This document shows, one piece after another, positions 10,912 to 23,492 of a stretch of DNA of 64,000 nucleotides. The stretch covers positions 472,534-536,533 of the forward strand of contig JAQFWX010000030.1 of assembly GCA_027605045.1 (NCBI GenBank), in the 5' to 3' direction. Made by a program: the position numbers and the translations under genes. The notes under the pieces were generated by a model that saw only the letters and a list, made by a program, of their open reading frames with translations, searched no databases and was not told where the DNA came from. This DNA is from Phallus indusiatus (taxonomy: Eukaryota; Basidiomycota; Agaricomycetes; Phallales; Phallaceae). Each line of letters opens with the position of its first letter. Positions within the stretch are counted from its first letter, which is position 1.

Positions 10912-11611
10912 AGACATAACACGATAATCAGTTACCGATTGCGTACATGATCGATGGTTACGGCCTTAGCTTCATCAATCGCATTTGTAAGTGCAATCAA
11001 TTTAAGTCAGTGAAGGATCATTGAGTTCATCACATAATACATTTGATTGATTATTTGATAGTCCTTGAAATGTTTGATTGATACGGTAAACGGCCTTGCG
11101 TACTAAAAAAAGGGAATATTGACTAGGAAACGAGGCACAAAGCTGTCCCTGTGTTGAAATTTTATCCAAGGTTTAATTCTCAGATTTCTTTATTGACGAT
11201 GCGATTGACTCAATGGAACAAAATCCGCAGGTGATAAGACCATAACAACACAGACATCAATGACGGTATCTTCGGCAAACTGTTTTGAGATGTACGCGCT
11301 TCGCGGGAGCATACAACATATCTGTCGTTAGATATCTAGAAATTATTGAGGATGCCGGAGACTCGATTTGGAAAACTTGCGTAACTTTCTGCCGCATTCT
11401 TCGGATCCTTAATAGAAGACGTGACGTACTTCTCGGAATTAAAGCGTACTATTAGCTTGGGAAAATTCTCTCTGGACCGTATATTTAAAGACCTGAAGGC
11501 CTGAAGTACTCGGCCGACATACTCTGTTCCACTTATCACTGTCTCTGTTTTGCTTTAACAACCTCAGATCAGCCCGATCTCAGTTCTCGATCCATCTCAC
11601 CAATCCTAACA
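10912..11611. other. no supported gene
   Basis: Upstream region of the dienelactone hydrolase-family gene. A minus-strand frame at 11336-11539 resembles nothing known and is probably chance. Confidence 0.4.
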
Positions 11612-12926
11612 ATGTCTGAACCTACACTTTGTCCCGATTGCATTAAAGGTGTCAGGCACGAAGGTAACGTATATTGGTTTCCCAGAAGCTACAAGACTAG
11701 TCGCTAACAATTAAATCCAAGGTAACCACACAGGAACTATTGAGAAGATAAACGGGGTTGACGTCTACATTGCGATACCACCAGACGGCGTAGAATATGA
11801 CAAGGAAAAGGCTCTTCTATATTTACCTGGTGAGAGGAAAATCATGTTGAATTTTGAACTTCCTGAGAAAGAGCTGATGGTTGAACGTTGAACCCTATAG
11901 ATGCTTTGGGTCTTCATCAGAACGCATTTGTAAGTGCTTGGTTCAGCATTTCGGAAATAGTATTTGATTTATTAATTGACAGTTATTGGTATGGCCTCAC
12001 CTGAATCTGACATAATGTATTTGAGTGCTGAAATTATACGTAGGCCGATGATTTCGCTAGGAACGGCCTTCAGGTTCGGCCGTTTAAAAACGAGATCTTA
12101 CCGGTGACCATCCCATATTGACGTCATTTTCATTTCATATGACAGACTTACGCTCTTGATTATTTTGCGGGGGATCCGATTCCAGCGGGTATTATGACTG
12201 ATCCCGAGGTTAACTTTATTTCTGTCTTTTCACATACAACGCATAATTTCCAATCTCTTACCAGAGGCAGAAGAAATTTGACATTGGCGCTTGGGTTGCC
12301 CGTCACCCCGAATCTCATGCTCGGCCTCTTTTGAATGCCGTCATTGAAGGTCTTAAAGAAAGAGGTATCAAACACTTTGCTGCCACGGGCTATTGCTTCG
12401 GAGGTGTGTTTTTTTTCGTTAGTTCCTGTCACGATGAAAACAGCGTTCACATTATTTGAAGGGAAATACGTATTCAACTTGTCCCAAGACAACACCATCA
12501 AAGTCGGAGCAACGTCCCATCCTTCTCTGTTGAAAATCCCGGATGATTTAGAGACATTACTGGCCAAATCTCAGGTCCCTTTATTGATAAACTCGTGTGA
12601 TATAGACGAACAATTCCCTAAAGCATCCTGCGACTTGGCAGACTCATTGCTGGGAGATGGGAAATACGCCCCCGGATATAGAAGAGTGCATTGGAAAGGG
12701 TGTACTCATGGGTTTGCTGTATGTGTCGCAATGGATTAATTTATTGACAAACCAACTGATGTTCAATACCCGATATTCAGGTCAGAGGTAATATGGTGAG
12801 AATTTGTTTTCGTCGCTTTTCTTCGAATCAGTCCTTACCCCGTTCTTTTAGAGCGACCCCTTGGTAAAAGCCGGAAAAGAAGGAGCTTTCATCGAAACTG
12901 TTGTTTGGATCCAGAAATATTTGTAA
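11612..12926 (+). CDS. dienelactone hydrolase family protein (alpha/beta hydrolase)
   Basis: Ten exons (11612-11663, 11722-11829, 11901-11929, 11983-11988, 12044-12073, 12146-12208, 12265-12403, 12462-12718, 12781-12795, 12852-12926) join exactly to 257 residues. Family landmarks in order: CIKGVRHEG near the N-terminus, IEKINGVDVYIAIP, LYLPDALGLHQNAF, then LLADDFARNGLQTYALDYFA, FAATGYCFGGKYVFNL with the nucleophile Cys in YCFG, SHPSLLKIPDDL, PLLINSCDIDEQFP with the likely catalytic Asp, and CTHGFAVRGN with the catalytic His. So the Cys-Asp-His triad of dienelactone hydrolases is complete. The family cleaves cyclic esters such as dienelactone; fungal paralogues mostly have unknown substrates. 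Cytosolic, no signal peptide. Exon 4 is only six nucleotides and restores the conserved LL of LLADDF. Confidence 0.9.
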
Positions 12927-14765
12927 TATTTTCTAAAACCCAAGTCGTTACATTAATATTATTCAAGTCTGACAAGTATATTCGACGTATAAAAACAACA
13001 TATTTACTAAAGGCGTCTGGAAATCCGTTATAACCCCAATGCGCCACAGTTGTTCTTGTCTGGCTATATTGACTCACTAGTACTCAACGAGTCATTCCAA
13101 CTTTCCGAAACCATATCTCTTTTATTTCTGACTCATTCAATATTATTATGACTTTCTCTATCTCTCCAACGTCTATATAAACCCTAATATTTGTATGCAA
13201 TTCACTCAGACTTCGAATAACGAAGATTTAAAACTCTCATCTGCTCACTCAATTTAAGTCTTACCATTCGCAAGTCTCTATTTCAAGCATAGTTTATTCA
13301 ATATCAATTTCTATCGACTTTACACTAGCGATCATCCAAACCCCAGCTGGGTACAGAATAAATCTTTTACATAGTATCTGTAGTTCAACCGAACACTGGC
13401 ACAGTTCCACGTTGTGTTAGTGTACTACTAGTGACGGTTGCGGGATTTCAGAAATGGACGGGAGCTGGAAATCAAAAATCTCATGAGGTAGGAATCAGGA
13501 AAGATCGGCCCCTACGGACACCGGCAGTGGTGAAAGGGTAATAATAGCAAAGCCCGAATGGCAGAACTTAGTGATGATTGAAGCTAAATGGGCATGCTCA
13601 ATGCATATACAGACAGTAAGCCCGAGAGCACGATGAAGAAAGAACTCTGGGAAACTGCATCAGAAATGAAAAGGCAAGAACTTGAAAGGTGGAAGCAGGC
13701 AAACGCAGGATATTCCGGTCATCTAATGTAGAAAACTGATGACGATGGCGATCCATCTCAATGAGAATGTCGAGCAGGGGAGAAAACCAAGGAATAGGAA
13801 TTACTATCGAATTTAAGTAAAGCACTCAATCACTGATTCATGAGGAAGGAGTTCCTTTGGCTATTGATGCTTGAATCCTTGGCTTCTTCTCTCCTAACAC
13901 GGACCTGGGTTAAGAAGGTTGTACAAGAGGAAGATGCCTCGATGCCTCGATGCCCCGCATTGCTTAACTGAAATGCTAGGTCCTGTCAGTGCACGGTGAT
14001 GCCCATGCTAAGCTCCTTGACCGTGTCTGATGCCTCTTAGTATGCTGATCTGGCGATTGAAAGCGTGAGACTAGCCGTAATGAGCCCACTGCTAATGTTG
14101 AGGAAAAGAAACTAATGGGTGACACAGTGGCGCCACCTGGATTAAGGACTCTGGACGTCGTTGGTCGGCTGGGTAAAGCGAACCCGATGGACTTAACATT
14201 ACCGAGTCTGTGGACCCCATATACCTGTATTGAGGATACTCCATGGTCGGGGTTGTGCCTTGTCGCGGGTGCGCCGAACAAGTTCAGTGGTGGAAAGGAT
14301 GACGCTAGGACGTTTTCTAGCTCGAGAGTGATGGAATGAGGGCGACGCGCAATGGGCTCTGGCGCCCACGAGCTCATTGGTGCCGTCCTGGCGCCTTCTC
14401 TCTCTTAGAATAGACCAATGGAGCAGCTCAAGCTAGTGATAAAGTCTTCTTTTTTGAGTCCATAGAACGGAGCAAAATTTTGTCTCTATTCTCCTATTGT
14501 GGATCCATTTGTTCTGAAGAGAAATCTTACATTGAGCGTGAAATCTTGACAAAATCCACAACATCGTAAATAATTTTGACATAATTTCATTTGTTCATGG
14601 CACGACATTTTTATTTTTTGACATGATTCATTTGTTTCATGACTTTCTAGCTTGTGGAAGCGCATCTAGAATCCTTGCCAATGCGCAAGGCAAATTGGAA
14701 TAAGTGTTTTTCCAGTTTACCCCTGAGCGACATTTTTGACTCCCGACGCCACAAAAGCCACCATC
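12927..14765. other. intergenic; orphan TATA-like promoter signal
   Basis: No gene recognised. A TATATAA at about 13173 followed by pyrimidine-rich sequence looks like a core promoter, but no coding exon follows within reach. Near 13938 GATGCCTC is repeated in tandem. Two related blocks TTGACATAATTTCATTTGTT and TTGACATGATTCATTTGTTT lie around 14576 and 14616. Confidence 0.4.
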
Positions 14766-16948
14766 ATGAGCACCGTACACGCGCAACGTTATATTGAGTT
14801 GTTAAGTCCTGGCGGGTTCGGCCGACCAATATACTCTCCAGAATACGCGAACGGCCCTTTCCTTCGCTTGGGCGACGTATGGGTCGAGCGAGACAAAGGT
14901 CGGAGCCTACTTAGGCTGATGAACGTAGTGGTGCCAAGCGACCATTTGTTGAACACGTTCAGGACCAAAGTTAGGCTTCCTGACACCTTCCAGCCCTACG
15001 AGCTTGATGTAGTGTGGGATTATCTTATGGGTCCTGTAAGTCACGGCATCTCCAAACGTGCTGAAGGAGGTGCCAGTTTTTCTTTTCCTGTTCCCCTGTA
15101 TGTCAAGGCATCATTCTTCCATTAACGATATAATTGGCTTATTATATGATATATAGACTCGATTCATTCAATGGCTCCTTTAAGGTAGCAAAAAGACAGT
15201 GTAAGGGGGCGATGCTTGATTACAGACCACGCGCTTCCTTATCGGCCGCGGTGAACCACAGACATACTCTCAGAAGGTGGATCGTGGAAAACCTATCTTT
15301 AATATTGGACCACGGCGAGAAAAACGGGTACAGAAGAGGGAAACTTCTCGAGAAGCTACGCTTCCCCACTCGCGTCATCCACGCCGAAAAATGGGCATGG
15401 GCGTTCTGGGAGGATTTAGAGAGCGACCTCCATTTTGAGGTTAATTTGGGAAAACCGGGAATCGGGTGTTCGTGGGGTATGTTTACGGAAACAGCAACCG
15501 CCTTCACTGCCGTCGGCCCGTCCAGATTCGTCTGCGACACACCTCCGTCGACAAGCAGCCAAGATGAAGTCAAGTGTCTCCCACCCAAACGCGAAGACTT
15601 TCCTTACCCTTTCGACCATCCACTATCGGACCCCCACGCTGTCCTTTACGAGGGTTTCAGGCTAAAGGATCGTAAGACACTGACTGAGGTGCTGGCGGCT
15701 TCTTTCAAGCGTCGTAAGTCAATTCGACCGCTGAGGAAAGTGGACCTCAGAAAGGAAGCAAAGAAAAAGAAAAAGAAGACGGATAAACATGGAGACGATG
15801 ACGAGGAGGACAACAGTAGCAGTGCCGACGATAACGACCGCAATGGCGATGACGACGACGACGATGAAAATAATGACGACGACGATGAAAATAATGACGA
15901 CAACGATGAAAATGATGACGATGACGATGAAAATGATGACGACGATGAAGACAACGACGATAACAACAACGATGGTCACAATGACGCGAAGAAAAATAAA
16001 GATGAGAAGGATAAAGATGGGAAGGATAAAGATGGGAAGGATGAAGATGAGAAGGATAAAGAAGAGAAGGATAAAGAAGAGAAGGATAAAGACGAGAAGG
16101 ATAAAGACGAGAAGGATAAGGACGAGAAGGATAAGGACGAGAAGGATAAAGATGAGGGAGACGATAGAGGGGGTAAAAAAGATGGGAGTGGCAATGACAA
16201 GAAAGACGGGGGTGCCAAAGATAAGGATGACGGCAACGACAGGGATCAAGGAGGCTCAGGTCGTACGACAAAACGCCTTCGAAGTTGGAAGAGTTTTTTA
16301 TCGAAAAAGAATAACAAACCGGGTCCATCTGACTCAGAAGGCGGGATTGATTTTGTAAGTCATCCCATTAAATTTTCTGTCGTACGTTGTCTTAAACCTA
16401 ATATAGAGCGTCGATATGGACGAAATACTCTTGACATATTTGCTTGTGGTGAGATTTCTGACCGGCTTCGTTCGTGTCACAAGCATCTGAAGACTGCCTT
16501 CTCAGCGTTCTCCAAAGGACGTACGTATCGCAATGCTCAATACGACAGAAACTCAAATTGTGTATCAGGTACGCGCACTCCAAATCATTCACTGTCTAAC
16601 TCATGTTAAAAGTACATCAGTTTTCTGTAGCGACCGGCTGCTCGATAACGACTGCTTTAAAAACCTTCGAACCGGCGATTGTCATCGACGTCGGGTCTGA
16701 CGGCGGTTAGTGGGCTTTTTATTCCAATTTAAAATTTGGCTGATCATAATTTCTCAGTCAAAGTAGCATCGTTCGCTGAAGATGCACTCGAAATATTTGT
16801 CACAGAAAAGAGTTTTGGCTCCACAGAAGAAGCGGAGACGAGCGGCGAACTTGACAGCTCCCTCTATGACATAAACGTAACATCGCCCGAGACGTCGTTT
16901 TCCACAGGATACCAATCTACTTTTGTTTGTGAGCTAACGAGCGACTGA
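14766..16948 (+). CDS. unrecognised protein with Asp-rich tract and KDxKD repeats
   Basis: Six exons (14766-15035, 15185-16354, 16407-16448, 16506-16568, 16621-16705, 16758-16948) join in frame to 606 residues. I do not recognise the family. Residues 1-220 look globular (YIELLSPGGFGRPIYSPEYA, then EKWAWAFWEDLESDLHFEVN). A basic patch RKEAKKKKKKTDKHG is followed by about 55 residues that are almost only Asp, Asn and Glu, then eleven copies of a K-D-x-K-D pentapeptide. The C-terminal 160 residues look folded again (ATGCSITTALKTF, EPAIVIDVGSDGVKVASF). No signal peptide or membrane segment. The basic patch could be a nuclear signal. The start of exon 2 is the least certain junction; an alternative acceptor lies 15 nt downstream. 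Strong charge separation suggests a scaffolding or nucleic-acid or histone-binding role, but that is only a guess. Confidence 0.65.
15786..16155 (+). repeat. Asp-codon tract and 15-bp coding minisatellite
   Basis: From about 15786 to 15980 the codons are almost all GAC/GAT/AAT, giving imperfect 21-24 bp repeats (GACGACGATGAAAATAATGA). From about 15990 to 16155 a 15-bp unit AARGATGAGAAGGAT is repeated eleven times with few changes (third position variants only, G/E exchanges at one site). Because of this composition, long open frames without meaning exist in other frames on both strands. Confidence 0.9.
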
Positions 16949-18539
16949 CGCGATAAACACGAGATCGAGAGAGAACGTGGTCGAGAGGGAACCGGTATAG
17001 GTGTAACCAACAGAAGTTGAGAGAATAGTCTTGTATAGTAGATAGAATAGTGTTTCAGGTTCAACTCGTACGCGTAATGGTCTTCAGAATAGTAATGGCG
17101 ACGTAAAACAATGGTATTCATGAGTCAATACGGCTCGATTTCATGTGCAAAGAGGTTTGAGAAAGAACGGACTCTGTTTTATGATAAGGGGAACAAGACG
17201 ACAAATTTTGAAGAAAAATAAACATGCGAACTCGTTGTGAGACGGAATTCAGGAAAGGCGAAGTTATTCCTGACACTTTTATGAAACGGGGGAAGGCATA
17301 GGTCTTTAAACTGCCGACTCGGATATTCACACAAGTGAAGGAGACTTTTACTGGATCCCCGACAAGGCGCCTATCTCTGAGCCGGTATTGCGCTGACACT
17401 GACATATTAATACACTTGAGATTCTCAACCAATGAGAATAAAATAAGACAACTTTGCACCTAATCCATCACAATTAAACGTACGAATTAATTGCATGGTT
17501 CAAGTTATTTTGACAAGGAGAATAATAGAAATATTCATTTCAGTATCAGTATTTGTCTACAATAAACACGAGAAAAGATACAGAGTACGCTGGGAGAGTT
17601 ATATAACAAATTAATAGCAGTGGAATGGCATAAAATCGCTCATAATCATATAGAAGTTTGTTACTTAAAGTCTGTATCACCTACTTCCGGAGGAAAATAA
17701 GATATCCATATAGTGTGATAGACCCAAGACTAGGACAAATATTTTCCTGCGAAGTTTAATCAATGATCTCGCAGAAGAATGTCGCAGGCAGGATGTATCC
17801 TTGCAAGTCCAACATCGTAATTTCGTTAGCGGCTTAAAAATTCAAAAGAGCACTGGCAGGATTTCCTCCACCGTCGAGGTGAGATCAAACGAATGAAATC
17901 TGAGTGCCTGTAATCCTGAATGGCAGATAGGAAGTTTGACATGGCCAAATGACGAATCAACATATTTTTGACAAGAATGCAAGGTCAATGTCTGAAGCTT
18001 CAAAGACAACGGGGCTCATGAGGGCCTTATGAGGCGCTTGTGAGACTGGTGCTTTTTTATCGATGTTGGAAATTCGGGGTGTCAATAATAATTGAAACGT
18101 TACGGCGTTTTGAAATCCAAAAATTTCTAGCGTCCTAAGCTTGGGGAGAGTGAAAAAGCCTTCTCCAATATAAGGGTGCTACACTCCTTACACGTGTAGT
18201 CGCGCTGTCGTCATCGATTCTATTTGTGTCTTTCTTTGTCTTGACTTCGTTAGATTGTCTGCCACGGCAGTTACCTTGCTTTGCCCATCTTTCTTTGTTT
18301 TCATTCCTTTATGCATTCTTTGTTCATTATAGTATGTATATATATCCGTCCTCTAGTTAGCACTATACATTGTCGGTTTTATCTCATATTTCTTGTATGT
18401 TTCGCACCCGGTACCTTCTCGGTACTTTCACCAAGGAATTCTTCGTGCATATTTTCGCCCCGAATGCCTTCGAAATCCAGCAGCAAGTCTCGAGGTTTGG
18501 CGCAGTGTGACAGAGATAGGCAACCTCATTTGAATCTTC
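16949..18539. other. no supported gene
   Basis: No conserved coding sequence found. A block near 17053-17110 (TTTCAGGTTCAACTCGTACG) resembles one near 10316-10350 (TTTCAGGTTCGAGTCATAAG), including a following TCAGAATA; this may be a degenerate dispersed repeat. Confidence 0.35.
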
Positions 18540-19040
18540 AAGAATGAAACCCAACTTTCGTAGAGACTTTGCGTGTCAATTTGGTGAATGCATAACTGTA
18601 ATTTCTAGTCAGAATCGAGGTCTCAAATCTTAAAACGCCCAAATTAGAGAGGATTGGTCCAATTTGATCTCCAAAAACATATCGTAGATGCTTCAATTTA
18701 ACAATCTTTCCATCGAATTGGATGGAAATATCTCGAACAACATATGAGGTTGATTGCGGTGAACGTCTGTGTCTGATGTAGCGAAGTCCTGAACTACAAT
18801 AGATATAACTAGAGCCAAGTGGGGAAGAACTTGAACCAATGCAATAGAGAAAGATGTAGCCAAGGTTTTGGAGCCGATAACCGGAGGGAGAGCCTGAGTT
18901 ATGATGCAGATGAGAATTTCATTTGGCAGCTGGTGGATGGGAGCGAGTAACGAAGTCATCTGTTGTTGCTCTTCTCGAATTTTCTGATACTGGTCTTGAG
19001 CCTTACTTTGATTTGAAGTTTGGAGGGCTCAAGCGCTCAT
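18540..19040 (-). pseudogene. F-box protein remnant
   Basis: On the minus strand a frame reads LLAPIHQLPNEILICIITQA at 18959-18880, preceded by the helix QKIREEQQQMTS; this is the F-box start typical of the large F-box family in Agaricomycetes. Downstream the usual hydrophobic and Trp-rich core (CSAWR-type) is not found, and a second fragment reads KIVKLKHLRYVFGDQIGPIL in another frame near 18700-18640, resembling the leucine-rich tail of such proteins. Upstream there is an in-frame TAA and no usable ATG. I take it as a decayed gene. Confidence 0.5.
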
Positions 19041-20545
19041 GATGGTTCTGTTGACGTTCAGGCGGAGTTTGAACAAGTGTCCTATCGATTACTTTCCTTC
19101 CTTTGCATGTTCACATTTGCGAGAATATTACAACTCTTCTTCTAGCTGATGTTTTTGATCTTAAATCCTTTCATAATTATACTCAAGCACGTTCTCATGG
19201 GTAGTATTTCTTATCGATATTTTTCACACTTAAATGTCTACACAAAGGTGGGTAATATTTTCATCAATCAAGTAGTTGGCCGCAAAAGAGAAAACAGTAA
19301 CAGATAGTAATCAACCCAGAAAGTATTTATGATCTTTGTCAGCTTGTCATTTGTCCTATTTGTTTCCCGTCCTTAACAGCATAAAAAGGGTTGTCCTCAA
19401 AGATAACATCATCGTATACCTCTGTAAGGTACGAGTCATCCTGGTATGTGGATCTTAGTGAGATTGTTCCTTGTTGTCAGTCACAGGAGCACGCGTTTGC
19501 TTTGCACGGTTTGCCGAGATGGATTGGGGCAGAGGTCGCCGCAACGAGGCCAGATGTGCCAGTATATCTAGACGGGATCCATCATAACGTTCTGCGATAA
19601 ACTCGAGCTCCCATTTCAGCCATTTTTCGGGTGGAACGCGTCATGATTTTTTTGGGATGGTGTTATTGAATCTGCCATTGGAAGGTATCCTGCGGCGTTG
19701 ACGTTTGCTTCTTCGGAGTTGATCATTCTCGGTTGAGGCTCGGGTTAATGTTTTGAGGTTACTCGTTGGCTCTTCAAGAAGGTGGAGGAGATTAGAGTGC
19801 TAGATTCAAACTGCACTTCATTTTGACTTTATCCCCTTCAAACTGGGGACCGAAAATGTCCATACTGGAGACCTGTGCCAAGTCCAGGACGTGACATGAA
19901 GGAGATACTATACTAGGTCTGAGAACCTAGCAGAACAAAGCTCGACTTGAACCTTTAACTGGTGTCGTTGACTTGTTGGTATTGTTGACTTTCCAACTCC
20001 AGTACTTTGGAAGGTAACAATGTCAGTCTAGTACAGTTACTCGTTCTGGCACGAGCGGCCGCGAAAGCTGCCTTTGTGATATACATAAAAACCTATTACG
20101 TATGAAAATATAAACATTTCGTAAAGTTTTGTAAAGAATGGCATATTTTTCAGAAAGTCAACTTCAAAAACGTTCATAATGAAGCTGAGACGGTGGCTAA
20201 TATCCGGATATCATTTGCCTTATCAGAGAAAAGAAGTGTCAGTATTATGAACATGCTATCAAGTTGCCGTAACAAAACTTCGCGCTTCGTAAACCTAAAC
20301 CCTAAGCCAGAAACCTGGCTTATCTCATCGTTCAGATTATTCAGCAATCGGCAACTTCGCAGCATCGTCGCATCGACGTCACGATCATGTGTCTTCACTC
20401 ACACTTGCAAGCGGCTTCCGTACTCGCATTTGTAAGAAAGCACAGATTCAAAATCACATATCATTTGATTTTTCCATTCTGCTTCGGATTCGCCTTTTAA
20501 AAACCCATCCTCTTGTCTAATCCCCTCTCAACTCGCATCGCTGAG
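19041..20545. other. no supported gene
   Basis: A minus-strand open stretch around 19650-19460 reads PPEKWLKWELEFIAERYDGS and ends at a stop near 19458. It looks protein-like but has no start or neighbour exon that I could join. Possibly a remnant. The rest shows nothing. Confidence 0.3.
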
Positions 20546-21336
20546 ATGGCAGAGCAACTTGTACCCCCTTTCACACGCGAAACCGCCCAAAGTACGTCGT
20601 TAAGTCTCGATACAAAAATCTATCTTATCTTTTACTCAGAGAAAGTAAAGAAAGCACAAGCACTTTGGAATACTAGAAATCCCGAGAAGGTAGTTACAAC
20701 AGCAGCGTCTTCGTGGCTTGAAGGATTCGGAGTTGATTTGTCTCTAGATCGCCCCAGCGTATACTGAAGACAGTATTTGGCGCAACAGAGATCAATTCTT
20801 TCAAGGTCATGCCAAGATTAAAGAGTTTCTCACCAAGAAATGGCAGAAAGAGACGCAGTACAAGTGAGTTTTATTCGCTGTTGTATTATTTAAACGCCGT
20901 TTGACTCTTGAGGGTCGGAAACAGATTAAGAAAAGAGTTGTTCGCTTTTACGGATAACAAGATTGCCGTTCAATTCTGGTTAGTTTCATGCGTCGCTCTT
21001 CAGTTTTCCTATACCTTCGCCGGATTTTCTCTATTTCGACAATCTAAAATTCCGACGTCTTGATTCTTATGCAGGTACGAATATTACGATGAAACCAAGA
21101 AAGCCTGGTTCCGGTGTTATGGTCTCGGTAAGTAACTAACCATGATTACGTTGTAAAAAGGCTCACAATCTTTGTATTTTTCTTCAGAGGACTGGACTTT
21201 TAGTCCAGACGGCCGAATGAGAAAACGTCAAATGAGCGGGAACGAAATTGAAATTAGCGATGAGCAGAGATGGTACAAAGGCAAATCGTCGGAAGAGGAG
21301 TATGACCAGGTTGAGATTAGTGAAGAACATTGGTAA
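20546..21336 (+). CDS. DUF1348 / SnoaL-like (NTF2 fold) protein
   Basis: Six exons (20546-20591, 20640-20689, 20748-20863, 20925-20978, 21075-21127, 21188-21336) join exactly to 155 residues. The sequence runs [80 protein letters not shown] and ends QVEISEEHW. This order and the Trp-rich middle are diagnostic of the DUF1348 family, small NTF2-fold proteins of about 150 residues widespread in bacteria and fungi; their function is not established. The frame is open above the chosen start but has no ATG there, so the first ATG was used. No targeting signal. Confidence 0.9.
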
Positions 21337-22800
21337 AGCGAACCGAACGAAGCCTTTCGAAGCTAGTTTGTTTCAATATGAGTGAATATAATGTTTGTAT
21401 TTGTGAATGCATTCGCAAGAATAAACCAGTACAGCACACTTGTTTTGTCGTCGGCGTGGTATGGAACTCTGCAGATTATGCGTGGCGAAGTGAAGTGACC
21501 AAGGGGTCCGACCGTTTTCGATCTAATTTCCCCGACTTTCGGCCTACACTTCATGAAGAATTTGGCCGTTCAAATCCTGGTATTGCATGCATGGGCAGTG
21601 TTCGTCGCGCTGAGAAATCAAATAAGTGACATCTGAGTCGGATGAGTCTGGTAGCTCCCTGACCCAGGAAATTAGGCATCTTTGAAAAAACCTCGTACTT
21701 TTGTTCCGACATTGCGTGACTGGTCCCTATGTTCGGGAAAAGCCTGTGCGATTTGAAGTTTCTTCATTAGGTCAACAATAGCGAGGGATGAATCCGATCC
21801 GTTAACCTGTTCATACAAGCTGCGATATTTTTTTCGCACATTTCCGAGTCTAAATCTCGTGAGTTTACTGGTATATACCTACTACCCTGCATCGCCATAT
21901 GTACAATGTACAGCGTTATCGTCATCGGGTCCACCCCGATGGCAAATGCCACTAAATTTTTGTTCTGCATGAGAAAACTCTGAGGTATACGAATAAAGTA
22001 ATCATCTCACCTTTAGGTTATCTGATCATAATTCAACACTGAGAGCCTGAGGTAACGCCAAATTCCAATGAGCCGATTCCTGTGAGCCAAAGAGTTTTCT
22101 ACCATGCGGAATATGCTTTTGTGAAGATGGTTGTGTATGTAGATAAGTCGATTATTGGGAGTTGAAAACAAGCATATTACGCGTCGCGCCACGGTCTGCC
22201 ACAGCGCAGACCAAATATTCAATACACACGCGCGTCACGTCGTCACGTGGGCCTAGACCTCTTTTCTCTGGATAAAGCGCTTAGGCATTTACAGATTTTT
22301 TTTAAATGCAAATCTCTCAAGCCACCACGTTCGTTTACAATTTCTTTCCTTTGTGTCAATCCTCACAGATTCATCAACAGTGAACTCATCCCTGCCAGTG
22401 TACCTTTTTCGATCTGCAGGCAGCAGACGGGTCAGGCATTGGCATGGCAGGGGGAAGCAACCGCGCAAACGGCCGGCTCAGGCTGGTAAGGCGTTTAAAA
22501 AGAAAATCTATTATTATCGGACAAAAGAAAAAAAAGTATGTGTGTGTGTGTGGAATGGAGCAAACAAGCGGGTTATATCCCCTTTATAAATGAGCTAGTA
22601 TGTAAGTACATGGAGTTTTGGATACTTATGGCAATTCATATTAATCCAATCCTCCGTTACAATTTTCACAAACTGCAGTCTTACTCTCAAATTTCGAATC
22701 TCAAATGTCAGCGAAGTAACAAAAATACAAAAACGGTGAATATCTTTTTTAATGCTACTAATAAACCTAAAAAACAACTTTTCTTTTTATTTACTTTGTT
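21337..22800. other. no supported gene
   Basis: Short open frames here look like chance. A (TG)n run (GTATGTGTGTGTGTGTG) lies near 22536. Confidence 0.4.
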
Positions 22801-22919
22801 CGGGGTCGGGGATATTATGGACAGGGGGAGGGAGAAATGATGTGATAGCCGACTGGCGAAGACATTTTTTCGAATACAGAAGCGATAACTTTGGGGTAAA
22901 AACTTGGTAAAACTTGGTA

Positions 22920-23460
22920 AGACTTGGTACTTTGGAATTGCAGGAACGAGAAGAAGAAGAAGAAGAAGCGGACCGGAGACAGCGGTTGCGGTTTTGCCCA
23001 GGGCCTAGGAATTCGACAACACGAAAAAAAAAAGTGGAAAAGAAAAAGAAAGAGAGAGAGAGAGGTGAAAAGAAAAACAGAGGTTGTGATTATTCTAGGT
23101 GAGATTAATGCCATGAATAGTCAACGAAACGTAGAACGATATTTAGAGCCGAGACAGACACAGAAGAGAAGAGTTCAGAAACGATAAGAAGGAAGAAGGA
23201 AAGAAACAACTTGAGAGAGGGAGAGAGAGAGAGAGAAGAAAACAGAGTAAAGAGATGCGAAACAGAGAAAATTACTTTGGTATTTGAGCCTGATATCTGG
23301 GGGATTTGGGGTTTACAGCAAAAGATAGGACAGCACGCGAGAAAGAGAAGACATTAACTAGCAAGAGGGAGAAAGAGACAGACGGAACAGAGGAAATAGG
23401 AAAGGGAAAGGAAAAAGGGAAAGGAAAACAGAACAAGGAAATTATCGTGGTGAGGTGTTT
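22920..23460. repeat. purine-rich low-complexity tract
   Basis: The plus strand is dominated by AG, AAG and AGAG runs (GAAGAAGAAGAAGAAGAAG near 22950, GAGAGAGAGAGAG near 23055 and 23222, AAAGGGAAAGGAAAAAGGG near 23400). It lies directly after the stop of the minus-strand RRM gene, so in that gene's transcript it would be a CU-rich 3' region. Confidence 0.8.
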
Positions 23461-23492
23461 TTTTTTTCTTCGTTTTTCTTTTTTGCGGTGTT

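Noticed and set aside
15646..16358. Long open frames in several other frames on both strands over the repeat tract of the 606-residue protein
   Set aside because: They arise because GAC/GAT/AAG-type repeats lack stops in any frame. Their translations are monotonous (Ser/Ser, Ile/Val or Met/Thr runs) and only the chosen frame joins to folded exons.
20280..20320. Telomere-like CCTAAACCCTAA
   Set aside because: It is a single degenerate occurrence inside ordinary sequence, not an array.
20513..20545. Extra N-terminal 11 residues for the DUF1348 gene
   Set aside because: That extension would start at TTG. The ATG at 20546 gives exactly the usual family N-terminus.
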